The notes: a model not told the origin generated them from the letters alone. Counted from the stretch's first letter, positions 9,055-18,123 are shown. The stretch: DNA of 35,935 nt from CAYPKW01 sp964411425 (GCA_964411425.1 CAYPKW010000024.1:1-35935), one strand, 5' to 3'. Made by a program: numbers and translations.

Positions 9055-9083
9055 CGATGGGTACCGGCTTGCGCCGGTATGAC
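9055..9083 (-). repeat. REP-like palindromic repeat, right copy (inverted)
   Basis: Read on the minus strand this is the same 29-base unit as 8725-8753 with four differences. Two of these are a matched pair: the outer C-G pair of the stem is A-T here (ACCGGC/GCCGGT), so the hairpin is preserved by a compensatory change. It starts 4 bases after the nuclease stop codon. Confidence 0.8.
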
Positions 9084-9180
9084 GATCGGAGGAAACGGCC
9101 GCGAAACATCCGGCGGGTCGTCGGGACGATGGAGTTTCCGATGTCGTAGCATCGTACGCGGCCGGCGCGACGGACCCCCC

Positions 9181-10290
9181 CTACTGCACGAGGATGCGGG
9201 GGCGTTTCCGCCCCTCGCCCAGGGCCGCCGCGACCTTGGCCCAGACGCGCGCCGCGATGGCGCGATAGACCTTGGCGTGCGGGCTGTCCGGCTGCGAGAC
9301 CACGATCGGCCGGCCTTCGTCGGAGGTCTCGCGGATCGCCATGTCGAGCGGAACTTCGCCCAGGAACTCGACGCCGAGCCGTTCGGCCTCGCGGCGCGCG
9401 CCGCCATGGGCGAAGATGTGGCTGCGCTCGCCGCAGCGCGGGCACAGGAAGTAGCTCATGTTCTCGACGATGCCCAAGACCGGCACGTCCACCTTGCGGA
9501 ACATGTTGAGGCCCTTGCGGGCGTCGATCAGCGCGATGTCCTGCGGCGTCGACACGATGACGGCGCCGGCCAGCGGCACCTGCTGCGCCATGGTGAGCTG
9601 CGCGTCGCCGGTGCCGGGCGGCATGTCCACCACTAGCATGTCGAGCTCGCCCCAGTCCACGTCGCGCAGCATCTGGTTCAGGGCGCTGATCACCATGGGC
9701 CCGCGCCAGATCATCGGCGTCTCCTCGTCCACGAGGAAGCCCATCGACATGCACTTGACACCGTAGTTTTCCATCGGCTTCAGCGTGCGCCCATCGGAAG
9801 ACGTGCCTGGCCGGCCGGAAATACCCATCATGCGCGGTTGCGAGGGACCGTAGATGTCGGCGTCGAGCATGCCGGTGCGCAGGCCCTCGGCCGCCAGGCC
9901 GAGCGCCAGGTTCGTGGCGGTGGTGGACTTGCCGACGCCGCCCTTGCCGCTCGCCACGGCGACGATGGCCTTGACGCCGGGCACCAGCGCCTTGCGGCCG
10001 GCGCCGTGCGGTGCCGCTGCCTGCGGGGCGGCGCGCGGCGCCGCCCGCTCGGCGGTGAGCACGGCCGAGACCGAGAGCACGCCGGGCAGCGCCGCCACCG
10101 CCGCCTCGGCCGCCCGGCGTAGGGGTTCGAGCCTGGGCCCGCGCTCCGGCGTTACCTCGATGGCGAAGACCACGTGGCCGTCCTTCAGCGCCAGGCCCGA
10201 GATCATGCCGAGGCCGACCACGTCGCCGGCGCGATCGGGATCGTTCACGCGGCGGAGGGCATCGAGGACCTGGTCCTCGGTGACGGGCAT
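9181..10290 (-). CDS. mrp: Mrp/ApbC family Fe-S carrier P-loop ATPase
   Basis: Cytosolic ParA-like ATPase that carries or assembles iron-sulfur clusters. The 369-residue product starts with a MIP18/DUF59-type domain (MPVTEDQVLDALRRVNDPD, with the DP pair typical of this domain). It continues with the deviant Walker A SGKGGVGKST at residues 113-122 and the Walker B-like DMLVVDMPPGTGDAQLT. The conserved CPRCG pair of cysteines lies at about residues 282-285, where the bridging cluster is bound. The ATG at 10288-10290 is preferred over a start 21 codons upstream because it begins exactly at the domain and has GGGAGA about 10 bases before it. It is divergent from hflK. Confidence 0.92.
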   Translation of the reverse strand: MPVTEDQVLDALRRVNDPDRAGDVVGLGMISGLALKDGHVVFAIEVTPERGPRLEPLRRAAEAAVAALPGVLSVSAVLTAERAAPRAAPQAAAPHGAGRKALVPGVKAIVAVASGKGGVGKSTTATNLALGLAAEGLRTGMLDADIYGPSQPRMMGISGRPGTSSDGRTLKPMENYGVKCMSMGFLVDEETPMIWRGPMVISALNQMLRDVDWGELDMLVVDMPPGTGDAQLTMAQQVPLAGAVIVSTPQDIALIDARKGLNMFRKVDVPVLGIVENMSYFLCPRCGERSHIFAHGGARREAERLGVEFLGEVPLDMAIRETSDEGRPIVVSQPDSPHAKVYRAIAARVWAKVAAALGEGRKRPRILVQ

Positions 10291-10327
10291 GCTGGCTGTC
10301 TCTCCCGGTGGCGCCGTGCAAGGCCGG

Positions 10328-10356
10328 TTGCGGACCGGCGGTCTGAATGTCATATA
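10328..10356 (+). promoter_or_regulatory. Candidate hflK promoter
   Basis: TTGCGG (10328-10333), a 17-bp spacer, then CATATA (10351-10356), lying between the divergent mrp and hflK genes. TATAAG, two bases on, is an alternative -10. The motif match is moderate. Confidence 0.35.
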
Positions 10357-10414
10357 AGGCGTGGGCGCGGCTTTGCATAGTCCGCGAACCCCCGGGGCGG
10401 AGAGGATTGTTCAC

Positions 10415-11566
10415 ATGCCGTGGCAGAACCAGGGCGGCGGTCAAGGCCCGTGGGGCGGCGGGCAAGGCCCGTGGGGCCGCGGCCCCGGCGGCCAGCGTCC
10501 GCCCGACATCGAGGACATGCTGCGGCGCGGGCAGGACCGCATGCGCCGGTTCCTGCCGGGCGGCGTCGGCGGCGGGCGCGGCCTCGCCCTCGTCGCGGTG
10601 GCGGCGGTGGCGCTGTGGCTGGCCAGCGGCTTCTACCGGGTGCAGCCCGACGAGCAGGGGGTGGCGCTCATCTTCGGCCGCTGGGTGGCGACCACCCAGC
10701 CCGGACTCAACTACAACCTGCCGTCGCCGATCGGCGCGGTGGAGACGCCCAAGGTGACCCGCGTCAACCGCGTCGAGGTCGGCTTTCGCTCGGGCGCGGA
10801 GGGCAGCGCCGGCGCCCGCGACATTACCGCCGAGAGCCTGATGCTTACGGGCGACGAGAACATCATCGACATCCAGTTCGTGGTGTTCTGGGTGATCAAG
10901 GACGCCGGTCTCTACCTGTTCAACATCAAGGACCCGGAAGACACGGTGAAAAACGTGGCCGAGAGCGCCATGCGCGAGATCCTCGGCCAGACCGGCTTCG
11001 AGTTGGCGCGCACGCAGGGCCGGGCCAGCATCGAGGCGCGCGCCCGCGAGCTCATCCAGGGCATTCTCGACTCCTACGGAGCCGGCATCGAGGTGACGCA
11101 GGTCGAACTGCAGAAGGTCGATCCGCCGGAGGCGGTGATCGAGGCCTTCCGCGACGTGCAGGCGGCGCGCGCCGACAAGGAGCGCGCGGTCAACGAGGCG
11201 CAGGCCTATTTCAACGAGGTAACCGAGCGCGCCAAGGGCCAGGCGCAACGCCTGATCAAGGAGGCGGAAGCCTACAAGGCCGAGAAGATCGCCGTGGCGC
11301 AAGGCGAAGCCCGGCAATTCATTTCGGTGTACGATCAATACGTCGCCAACAAGGACGTGACGACGCGGCGCATGTACCTGGAGACCATGGAGTACGTGCT
11401 CCGCGGCATGGGCAAGGTGCTGATCGACAAGAGCGTGGGCGCCGGCGGGGGCGCCGTGCCCTATCTGTCGCTCAATGAGTTGATCCGGCATGGCCCGCCG
11501 CCCGCGTCGGGGGCGCCAGCGGGCGGCGGGGCGCCCTCCGCGGGTGAGACGGGAGCATCGCAATGA
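10415..11566 (+). CDS. hflK: FtsH protease modulator HflK
   Basis: SPFH/band 7 protein that forms a large periplasm-exposed complex with HflC around the membrane protease FtsH. The 383-residue product has a Gly/Trp/Pro-rich N-terminus with a repeated GQGPWG unit, as in the HflK_N region (MPWQNQGGG). One membrane segment is at about residues 53-72 (GLALVAVAAVALWLASGFY), followed directly by RVQPDEQGVALIFGRW, the band 7 start. A long coiled helix (RADKERAVNEAQAYFNEV, then RAKGQAQRLIKEAEAYKAEK) lies at about 250-300, and the tail is Gly/Ala/Pro-rich. The ATG at 10415 has AGAGGA 8 bases upstream. The stop overlaps the hflC start by 4 bases (ATGA). Confidence 0.95.
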   Translation: MPWQNQGGGQGPWGGGQGPWGRGPGGQRPPDIEDMLRRGQDRMRRFLPGGVGGGRGLALVAVAAVALWLASGFYRVQPDEQGVALIFGRWVATTQPGLNYNLPSPIGAVETPKVTRVNRVEVGFRSGAEGSAGARDITAESLMLTGDENIIDIQFVVFWVIKDAGLYLFNIKDPEDTVKNVAESAMREILGQTGFELARTQGRASIEARARELIQGILDSYGAGIEVTQVELQKVDPPEAVIEAFRDVQAARADKERAVNEAQAYFNEVTERAKGQAQRLIKEAEAYKAEKIAVAQGEARQFISVYDQYVANKDVTTRRMYLETMEYVLRGMGKVLIDKSVGAGGGAVPYLSLNELIRHGPPPASGAPAGGGAPSAGETGASQ

Positions 11567-12456
11567 ACCGCCGGTTTTCCCTCGGCATGCTGATCGCCAC
11601 CGGCGCCGCGATCCTGATTTTCCTGGCCTCGACCTTCACGGTGCACCAGTCGGAGCAGGCGCTCGTGTTGCAGTTCGGCCAGCCGCGCCGGGCCATCACC
11701 GATCCCGGCCTCAACTTCAAGCTGCCGTTGATCCAGAACGTGGTCTATTTCAGCAAGCGCGTGCTCAACTTCGACGCGCCCTCGGAGGAGGTGCCGACCC
11801 TCGACCAGAAGCAGCTGATCGTCTCCGCCTTCGCCCGCTTCCTGATCGTCGACCCGCTGCTGTTCTTCCAGGCCGTCAACAACGAGGCCGGCGTGCAGGC
11901 GCGGCTCCGGCCGATCATCAGCTCCAACTTGCGCCGGGCGCTGGGCGAGGTACCGATGGTGCAGATCCTGACCGAGAAGCGCGCCGCCTTCATGCGCCAG
12001 ATCGCCAAGCAGGTGAACGCGGAGGCGAAGACCTTCGGCATCAACGTGATCGACGTGCGCATCAAGCGCGTCGATCTGCCGGAGGAGAACAGCCAAGCCA
12101 TCTTCCGGCGCATGCAGACGCAGCGCGAGCAGCAGGCCCGATTGAGCCGCGCCGAGGGCGGCAAGCAGGCGCAGACGCTGAAGGCCGAGGCCGACAAGCA
12201 GCAGGTCGTCATCCTCGCCGAGGCGCGCAAGACCGCCTTCATCCTGCACGGCGAGGGCGACGCCGAGGCGACGCGCACCTACAACGAGGCCTACGGGCGC
12301 GATCCCGCCTTCTTCGACTTCGTTCGCTCCATGCAGGCGATGGAAAATGCGCTCGCCGGCGAGACCACCACCTATGTCGGGCCGCCGACCGGCGACTTCT
12401 TCCGCTTCTTCGGCGACCAGCGCGGAGCGCGCGCCGCCTCGCCGCCGGCCCCCTGA
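11563..12456 (+). CDS. hflC: FtsH protease modulator HflC
   Basis: Partner of HflK in the HflKC complex that regulates FtsH. The 297-residue product has a short cytoplasmic N-terminus and one membrane segment at about residues 7-25 (GMLIATGAAILIFLASTFTV). The band 7 domain follows, with QSEQALVLQFGQPRRAITDPGLNFKLP, NEAGVQARLRPIISSNLR and DVRIKRVDLPEENSQAIFRRM; the motif RMxxxRxxQA marks the HflC coiled helix at about 180-230. The C-terminus ends FFRFFGDQRGARAASPPAP. Translation is coupled to hflK through the ATGA overlap. The MITE-like element begins 5 bases after the stop. Confidence 0.95.
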   Translation: MNRRFSLGMLIATGAAILIFLASTFTVHQSEQALVLQFGQPRRAITDPGLNFKLPLIQNVVYFSKRVLNFDAPSEEVPTLDQKQLIVSAFARFLIVDPLLFFQAVNNEAGVQARLRPIISSNLRRALGEVPMVQILTEKRAAFMRQIAKQVNAEAKTFGINVIDVRIKRVDLPEENSQAIFRRMQTQREQQARLSRAEGGKQAQTLKAEADKQQVVILAEARKTAFILHGEGDAEATRTYNEAYGRDPAFFDFVRSMQAMENALAGETTTYVGPPTGDFFRFFGDQRGARAASPPAP

Positions 12457-12460
12457 CCCC

Positions 12461-12723
12461 AGTACCGACCTTCACGGATAGGTAGCACGCATGATCGCCG
12501 CCCGCAGGATGACCGGCAGGAGCCGACGCGAAGGCGATGCCAGCATCGGCGAGCGTCGGCGACGAACCGGGGGCCTGCGGGCGGCGACCCTCTCGGGCGG
12601 CCTGCCGCTGCCGCCGGCGGCGTTGCGAAGGCTTGCCGATGCTGGCATCGGCGGCGCCTTCGCGCCTGGCCGGCGATTGCGGCAAGCCGTCAGGCGTACC
12701 ACCTATCCGTGAAGGTCGGTACT
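12461..12723. mobile_element. MITE-like element 1 (263 bp, perfect 23-bp terminal inverted repeats)
   Basis: The terminal inverted repeats, 12461-12483 and 12701-12723, are identical over 23 bases (start AGTACCGACC). A second perfect 16-bp pair lies inside at 12535-12550 and 12635-12650 (core GATGCCAGCATCGG), placed almost symmetrically 74 and 73 bases from the ends. The whole unit is thus a long imperfect palindrome without a transposase. No clear target duplication is visible. It separates hflC from the DUF2065 gene, which are normally adjacent in this cluster. Confidence 0.75.
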
Positions 12724-12724
12724 A

Positions 12725-12922
12725 GTGCCGGCCGGCCTCGGCGACCTCCTAACCGCGCTTGGCCTAGTGCTGGTGTTGGAGGGCATCGCGCTGGCCTTGC
12801 TGCCGCGGCACCTGAAGCGGGTGCTCGCCAGGATCGGGGCCATGCCCGCGCATGCGCTCAGGGCGGGCGGCCTGTTGGCCGCGGCACTCGGCCTCGTCGT
12901 CATCTGGCTGGTGCGGGGCTAG
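12725..12922 (+). CDS. DUF2065 family small membrane protein
   Basis: A 65-residue protein with two hydrophobic segments: DLLTALGLVLVLEGIALALLP (residues 7-27) and AGGLLAAALGLVVIWLVRG (about 47-65), joined by a basic stretch RHLKRVLARIG. This is the DUF2065 (YjeT-like) pattern, a conserved inner-membrane protein of unknown function often encoded between hflC and a Do-type protease, exactly as here. The start is GTG at 12725. The frame is closed upstream by a TGA at 12710, and the only ribosome-binding-like bases (AGG, 12713-12715) lie inside the terminal repeat of the element ending at 12723. The stop TAG is part of the CTAG at the next element's left edge. Confidence 0.8.
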   Translation: MPAGLGDLLTALGLVLVLEGIALALLPRHLKRVLARIGAMPAHALRAGGLLAAALGLVVIWLVRG

Positions 12923-13105
12923 TGGATCGTCACTGACAGATGAATCCCGAGCCATTTTCCATCGTCACCCCGGACGAGCGAAGCGAGATCCGGGGTCCAT
13001 CTCGCCTGTGGCGCCATGGACCCCGGCTCGCGCGGCTGTGCCGCTTGGCCGGGGCGACAACCGAAAAACGTCACACGCGGGGTATCATCTGTCAGGATCG
13101 GACCA
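12923..13105. mobile_element. MITE-like element 2 (183 bp, imperfect terminal inverted repeats, CTAG flanks)
   Basis: The ends form an imperfect inverted repeat (12921-12943 with 13085-13107, about 18 of 23 positions pairing), including a 10-base perfect block TGACAGATGA / TCATCTGTCA. CTAG flanks both sides (12919-12922 and 13106-13109) and may be a 4-bp target duplication, as made by some IS5-type elements. Inside are strong dyads: CCCCGGA/TCCGGGG around 12968-12997, and CCGGGGTCCA at about 12991-13000 with TGGACCCCGG at about 13017-13026. No coding sequence is inside. The assignment is inferred from structure only. Confidence 0.6.
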
Positions 13106-13159
13106 CTAGAATGACCCCCGCTCACGCCAATGTGACCCGGGCGGGCCGGCAACGTGCGT

Positions 13160-13188
13160 CTTGAAAGGCGGCCGGCATGGGTTACATG
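13160..13188 (+). promoter_or_regulatory. Candidate promoter of the Do-type protease gene, possibly heat-shock type
   Basis: CTTGAAA (13160-13166) matches the -35 of RpoH-type promoters and also TTGAAA for the housekeeping factor. TACATG (13183-13188) follows after 16 bases as a possible -10. A heat-shock promoter would suit a periplasmic protease, but the -10 match is only moderate. Confidence 0.35.
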
Positions 13189-13257
13189 TTAGCCACCCCC
13201 CCGATCCGCTCCCGGCCAGGGCCGCGGAGCGAAACGAGCCAAATGGAGAATAGCCCC

Positions 13258-14742
13258 GTGAATCGACCGCTCATCGTCGCCGGGATGCCGAGGGCGGCCG
13301 CGCTCGCGCGTCCGCTCGCCTTCGCCGCGCTCGGCTGGATTGCGCTCTTGTTGCTGGCGTTGCTGCTGGCCGCCGGTCCTGCGGCGGCGCGTCAGGCGCC
13401 GGACAGCTTCGCCGACCTCGCCGAACGCCTGCTGCCGGCCGTCGTCAACATCGCCACCACGCAGGAGGTGGAGCAAGACGCGACGGGCGACGAGCACGTC
13501 GAGGAATTCTTCAAGGACTTCTTCGACCGCCAGAACCGTGGCGAGACGCCGCGGCGCATGACCTCGCTCGGCTCCGGTTTCGTCATCGACCCCGCCGGCT
13601 ACATCGTGACCAACAACCACGTCATCGCCGAGGCCGACGAGATCAAGGTCCGGTTGCAGGACGACCGCGAGTACAAGGCGACCATCGTCGGGCGCGACGA
13701 CAAGACCGACTTGGCGCTGTTGAAGGTGGAGGCGCCGGGGCCGCTGGCGTCGCTCGTCTGGGGCGATTCGGACCAGACGCGGGTCGGCGACTGGGTGCTC
13801 GCCATCGGCAATCCGTTCGGCTTCGGCGGCTCGGTGACGGCGGGCATCGTGTCGGCGCGCCAGCGCGACATCAACGCCGGGCCGTACGACGACTTCCTGC
13901 AGACCGACGCCTCGATCAATCGCGGCAATTCCGGCGGCCCCATGTTCAACATGGACGGCGAGGTGATCGGTATCAACACCGCCATCATTTCGCCCTCGGG
14001 CGGCAGCATCGGCATCGGCTTCGCGGTGCCCTCGGCGATCGCCAAGAACGTCGTCGACCAGTTGCGCGAGTTCGGGCACACGCGGCGCGGCTGGCTTGGC
14101 GTGCGCATCCAGAGCATTACCGACGACATGGCGGAAGGCCTGCGCCTCAAGGACACCACGGGCGCCCTGGTCGCCGAGGTGAACGACGGCGGCCCGGCCG
14201 AGAAGGCCGGCATCGCGCAGGGCGACGTAATCCTCAGCTTCAACGGCCGGCCGGTGGACGAAATGCGCAAGCTGCCCCGCATCGTGGCCGACACGGCGAT
14301 CAACGCGACCGTCGATGTCGTGCTGTGGCGCAAGGGCCAGGAGATGACGCTGCGGGTGGTGGTGGGCGAGCTCGAGGAGGAAGTCGAGGAGGCGGCGGCC
14401 AAGAGCGCCGCGGAGGAGGCGCCCAAGGCGGCCCAGGGGCGCGTCGAGCTGCTCGGCATCGGGCTGGCGCAGTTGACGCCCGAGATGCGCCAGAAATACG
14501 AACTGCCCGCCGACACCGCGGGCGTCGTGGTAACGGACGTGGATGCCAGCGGGCCGGCGGCCGAGAAGGGACTGACGCCGGGCGACGTCATCATCGAGAT
14601 CGACCAGCAGGCCGTGGCCTCGCCCGAGGAGGTGGACAAGCGGGTCGCCCAGGCCAAGGCGAACGGCTATCGCGTGGTCACCATGCTGGTCTACCGGCAG
14701 GGCGAGTACCAGTGGGTGGCGCTGCGCATCGACCAGGGATAG
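13258..14742 (+). CDS. degP: Do family (DegP/HtrA) periplasmic serine endoprotease
   Basis: Periplasmic protease and chaperone that degrades misfolded envelope proteins. From the GTG at 13258 the product has 494 residues: a signal peptide with a hydrophobic core at about residues 15-41 and a cleavage-like AAARQA, then a trypsin-like domain with His121 (TNNHV), Asp151 (KTDLALLK) and Ser225 (RGNSGGPMFN). Two PDZ domains follow (about 280-370 and 390-485), each with a GPAEKAGxxxGDVI-type motif. The GTG is preferred because GGAGA lies 8 bases before it; an in-frame ATG at 13243 is the alternative. It follows hflK-hflC-DUF2065, a conserved quality-control neighbourhood. DegP and DegQ cannot be told apart here. 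Confidence 0.93.
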   Translation: MNRPLIVAGMPRAAALARPLAFAALGWIALLLLALLLAAGPAAARQAPDSFADLAERLLPAVVNIATTQEVEQDATGDEHVEEFFKDFFDRQNRGETPRRMTSLGSGFVIDPAGYIVTNNHVIAEADEIKVRLQDDREYKATIVGRDDKTDLALLKVEAPGPLASLVWGDSDQTRVGDWVLAIGNPFGFGGSVTAGIVSARQRDINAGPYDDFLQTDASINRGNSGGPMFNMDGEVIGINTAIISPSGGSIGIGFAVPSAIAKNVVDQLREFGHTRRGWLGVRIQSITDDMAEGLRLKDTTGALVAEVNDGGPAEKAGIAQGDVILSFNGRPVDEMRKLPRIVADTAINATVDVVLWRKGQEMTLRVVVGELEEEVEEAAAKSAAEEAPKAAQGRVELLGIGLAQLTPEMRQKYELPADTAGVVVTDVDASGPAAEKGLTPGDVIIEIDQQAVASPEEVDKRVAQAKANGYRVVTMLVYRQGEYQWVALRIDQG

Positions 14743-15719
14743 CCGAACGACGACCCGGGCCGAAGCCGCCCAGGGGCCTGCCCGTCGTCGTCGTCGCCGG
14801 CCCGACGGCGAGCGGCAAGTCGGGACTGGCGCTCGGCCTCGCGCGGGCCTTCGACGGCGTGGTGATCAACGCCGACAGCCTGCAGGTCTATAGCGAACTC
14901 AGCGTGCTGACCGCGCGCCCCGGGCCCGCGGCGCTCGCCCAAGCGCCGCACCGGCTCTATGGCGTGCTGTCGGTTGCCGAGCGCTGCTCGGCGGCGCGCT
15001 GGCGCAACATGGCACAGAGCGAGATCGCGGCGACGCGCCTTGGAGGCTGCTTGCCGGTGCTGGTGGGCGGGACCGGGCTTTACCTGACGGCCCTCATGCA
15101 CGGCCTAGCGCCGGTGCCGGAGGTGCCGGCCGAGGTACGGCGGAAGGCGGCGGCGCTGTTGGTCGCGCTCGGGCCCGCCGGTCTCCATCGCGAGCTCGCG
15201 CGCCGCGATCCGGCAATGGCCGGACGCCTTGAGGCGGCCGACCGGCAGCGCGTCTTGCGCGCCTGGGAGGTGATCGAGGCGACCGGGCGCTCGTTGGCCT
15301 ACTGGCAGCGAGCGCCGGCGGAGCCGAGCGGATACCCGTACCTGTGTTTCCTTCTGACGCCGCCGCGCCCGGCGCTCTATGCCGCCTGCGATGCACGGTT
15401 CAGGCGGATGATGCGCGACGGCGCGCTCGACGAAGCCAGGGCAATTTCGGCGCTCCGCCTCGACCCCACGCTGCCGGCGATGAAGGCGCTGGGGCTAAGG
15501 GAGCTGCTGGAATACCTGGCCGGCCGGCTCGACCTTGCCGAGGCCGTCGCTGCGGCGCAGCAAGCCACCCGCCGCTATGCCAAGCGGCAGCTTACCTGGT
15601 TCCGGCACCGGCTTACCAACGCGGTGGTCCTGGCGGACTCCGCCGGCAATGAGCAAGATTCGGAAAGGTTGGAGGAAAGAATCTTTCCAATTATTCGCAG
15701 TTTGTTATTGACCAATTAA
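14712..15719 (+). CDS. miaA: tRNA dimethylallyltransferase
   Basis: Adds the dimethylallyl group to A37 of tRNAs reading UNN codons. Motifs seen: P-loop AGPTASGKS, INADSLQVYSEL (normally DSxQVY), VLVGGTGLYLTALMHG, and the C-terminal ATRRYAKRQLTWFRH signature. The length of about 335 residues is slightly above average. There is no ATG before the P-loop. The best start is the GTG at 14712, with AGGG about 9 bases upstream and a 31-base overlap with the protease gene; a CTG at 14778 just before the P-loop is possible but less likely. The domain assignment is firm, the start is not. Confidence 0.9.
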   Translation: MGGAAHRPGIAERRPGPKPPRGLPVVVVAGPTASGKSGLALGLARAFDGVVINADSLQVYSELSVLTARPGPAALAQAPHRLYGVLSVAERCSAARWRNMAQSEIAATRLGGCLPVLVGGTGLYLTALMHGLAPVPEVPAEVRRKAAALLVALGPAGLHRELARRDPAMAGRLEAADRQRVLRAWEVIEATGRSLAYWQRAPAEPSGYPYLCFLLTPPRPALYAACDARFRRMMRDGALDEARAISALRLDPTLPAMKALGLRELLEYLAGRLDLAEAVAAAQQATRRYAKRQLTWFRHRLTNAVVLADSAGNEQDSERLEERIFPIIRSLLLTN

Positions 15720-15736
15720 CCGCTGCTATTTAGTTT
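15708..15736 (+). promoter_or_regulatory. Candidate ilvB promoter
   Basis: TTGACC (15708-15713), 17-bp spacer, TAGTTT (15731-15736). The -35 matches 5 of 6 consensus bases, the -10 only 3. It overlaps the miaA stop, lies in a locally AT-rich stretch and is followed by about 90 bases of leader before ilvB. Confidence 0.45.
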
Positions 15737-15752
15737 CAGTCCAACGCGATGG

Positions 15753-15824
15753 TTACCGCCGTCGCGAATGGGTGTTGTTGTGCACCGCGGTAAGAGCGTA
15801 AACCGCGTGAGACGAAGGACTTAG
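15753..15824 (+). promoter_or_regulatory. Candidate ilvB leader with valine-codon uORF and competing stems
   Basis: A short frame at 15768-15824 reads MGVVVHRGKSVNRVRRRT and stops one codon before the ilvB ATG, in the same frame. It has five valine codons, three of them consecutive. Two mutually exclusive stems can be drawn: TTACCGC (15753-15759) with GCGGTAA (15787-15793), and CGCGGT (15786-15791) with ACCGCG (15802-15807). This layout resembles ribosome-controlled attenuation of branched-chain amino acid operons. Translation of the short frame and its role are inference. It lacks a good ribosome-binding site, and a poly-U terminator is not obvious. Confidence 0.35.
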
Positions 15825-15827
15825 ACC

Positions 15828-17585
<1,758 letters not shown>

Positions 17586-17591
17586 CGGAGG

Positions 17592-17607
17592 CGCGGGTTT
17601 TCCCGCG
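17592..17607 (+). other. Intercistronic hairpin before ilvN
   Basis: CGCGGG-TTTT-CCCGCG forms a perfect 6-bp stem between the ilvB stop (17585) and the ilvN TTG start (17620). It has no following T run, so it is not a clear terminator. It could modulate ilvN translation or mRNA stability, which is inference. Confidence 0.4.
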
Positions 17608-17619
17608 GGCGGGGCGATC

Positions 17620-18123
17620 TTGGCGGACAGCGAGAAACATACCATCTGCGTGCTGGTCGATAACGAGGCCGGAGTGCTGGCCCGCGTCATCGGCCTGTTC
17701 TCGGGCCGCGGCTACAACATCGAGAGCCTGACCGTGGCCGAGGTGAACGCCGGCGAGCAGCTTTCGCGCATCACCGTCGTCACCTCCGGCACGCCCATGA
17801 TCATCGAGCAGATCAAGCACCAGCTCGAACGCCTGGTTCCGGTGCACAAGGTGAGCGACCTCACCACCGAGGGGCCGCACCTCGAACGCGAGCTGGCGCT
17901 GGTCAAGGTGCGCGGCACCGGCGAGAAGCGGGTGGAATCCTTGCGCATCGCCGACATCTTCCGCGCCCGCGTGGTGGACAGCACGATCGAATCCTTCGTC
18001 TTCGAGATGACCGGCTCGACCGAGAAGCTCAACGCCTTCATCAACTTGATGCAGCCGTTGGGCCTCATCGACGTGTCGCGCACCGGCGTCGTCGCCATCG
18101 CGCGCGGGCCGGAGGCGCTGTAG
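17620..18123 (+). CDS. ilvN: Acetolactate synthase small (regulatory) subunit
   Basis: Regulatory subunit that activates IlvB and confers feedback inhibition by valine. The 167-residue product begins with an ACT domain (HTICVLVDNEAGVLARVIGLFSGRGYNIESLTVAE, of which NEAGVLARVIGLFSGRGYN, about residues 14-32, is the core). The C-terminal small-subunit domain follows (LERELALVKVRG, FRARVVDSTIESFVFEMTGS, GLIDVSRTGVVAIARG). The length fits the short IlvH type found in alphaproteobacteria. The start is a TTG at 17620, with GGGGCGA just upstream. It lies 34 bases after ilvB and 45 before ilvC on the same strand. Confidence 0.94.
   Translation: MADSEKHTICVLVDNEAGVLARVIGLFSGRGYNIESLTVAEVNAGEQLSRITVVTSGTPMIIEQIKHQLERLVPVHKVSDLTTEGPHLERELALVKVRGTGEKRVESLRIADIFRARVVDSTIESFVFEMTGSTEKLNAFINLMQPLGLIDVSRTGVVAIARGPEAL

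Noticed and set aside
9047..11563. 838-codon minus-strand frame covering mrp and opposite hflK
   Set aside because: Overlaps two well-supported genes in another frame, and its translation is Arg/Gly/Ala-rich low-complexity sequence.
12491..12712. Open frames inside the 263-bp palindromic element
   Set aside because: Arg/Pro/Gly-rich, symmetrical to the inverted repeat on both strands, no transposase features.
15720..15827. T-box or metabolite riboswitch before ilvB
   Set aside because: The leader is only about 90 bases and lacks a T-box bulge sequence or any recognised riboswitch core; a peptide-type leader fits better.
17592..17607. Rho-independent terminator between ilvB and ilvN
   Set aside because: The stem has no T run behind it, and ilvN and ilvC follow closely on the same strand.
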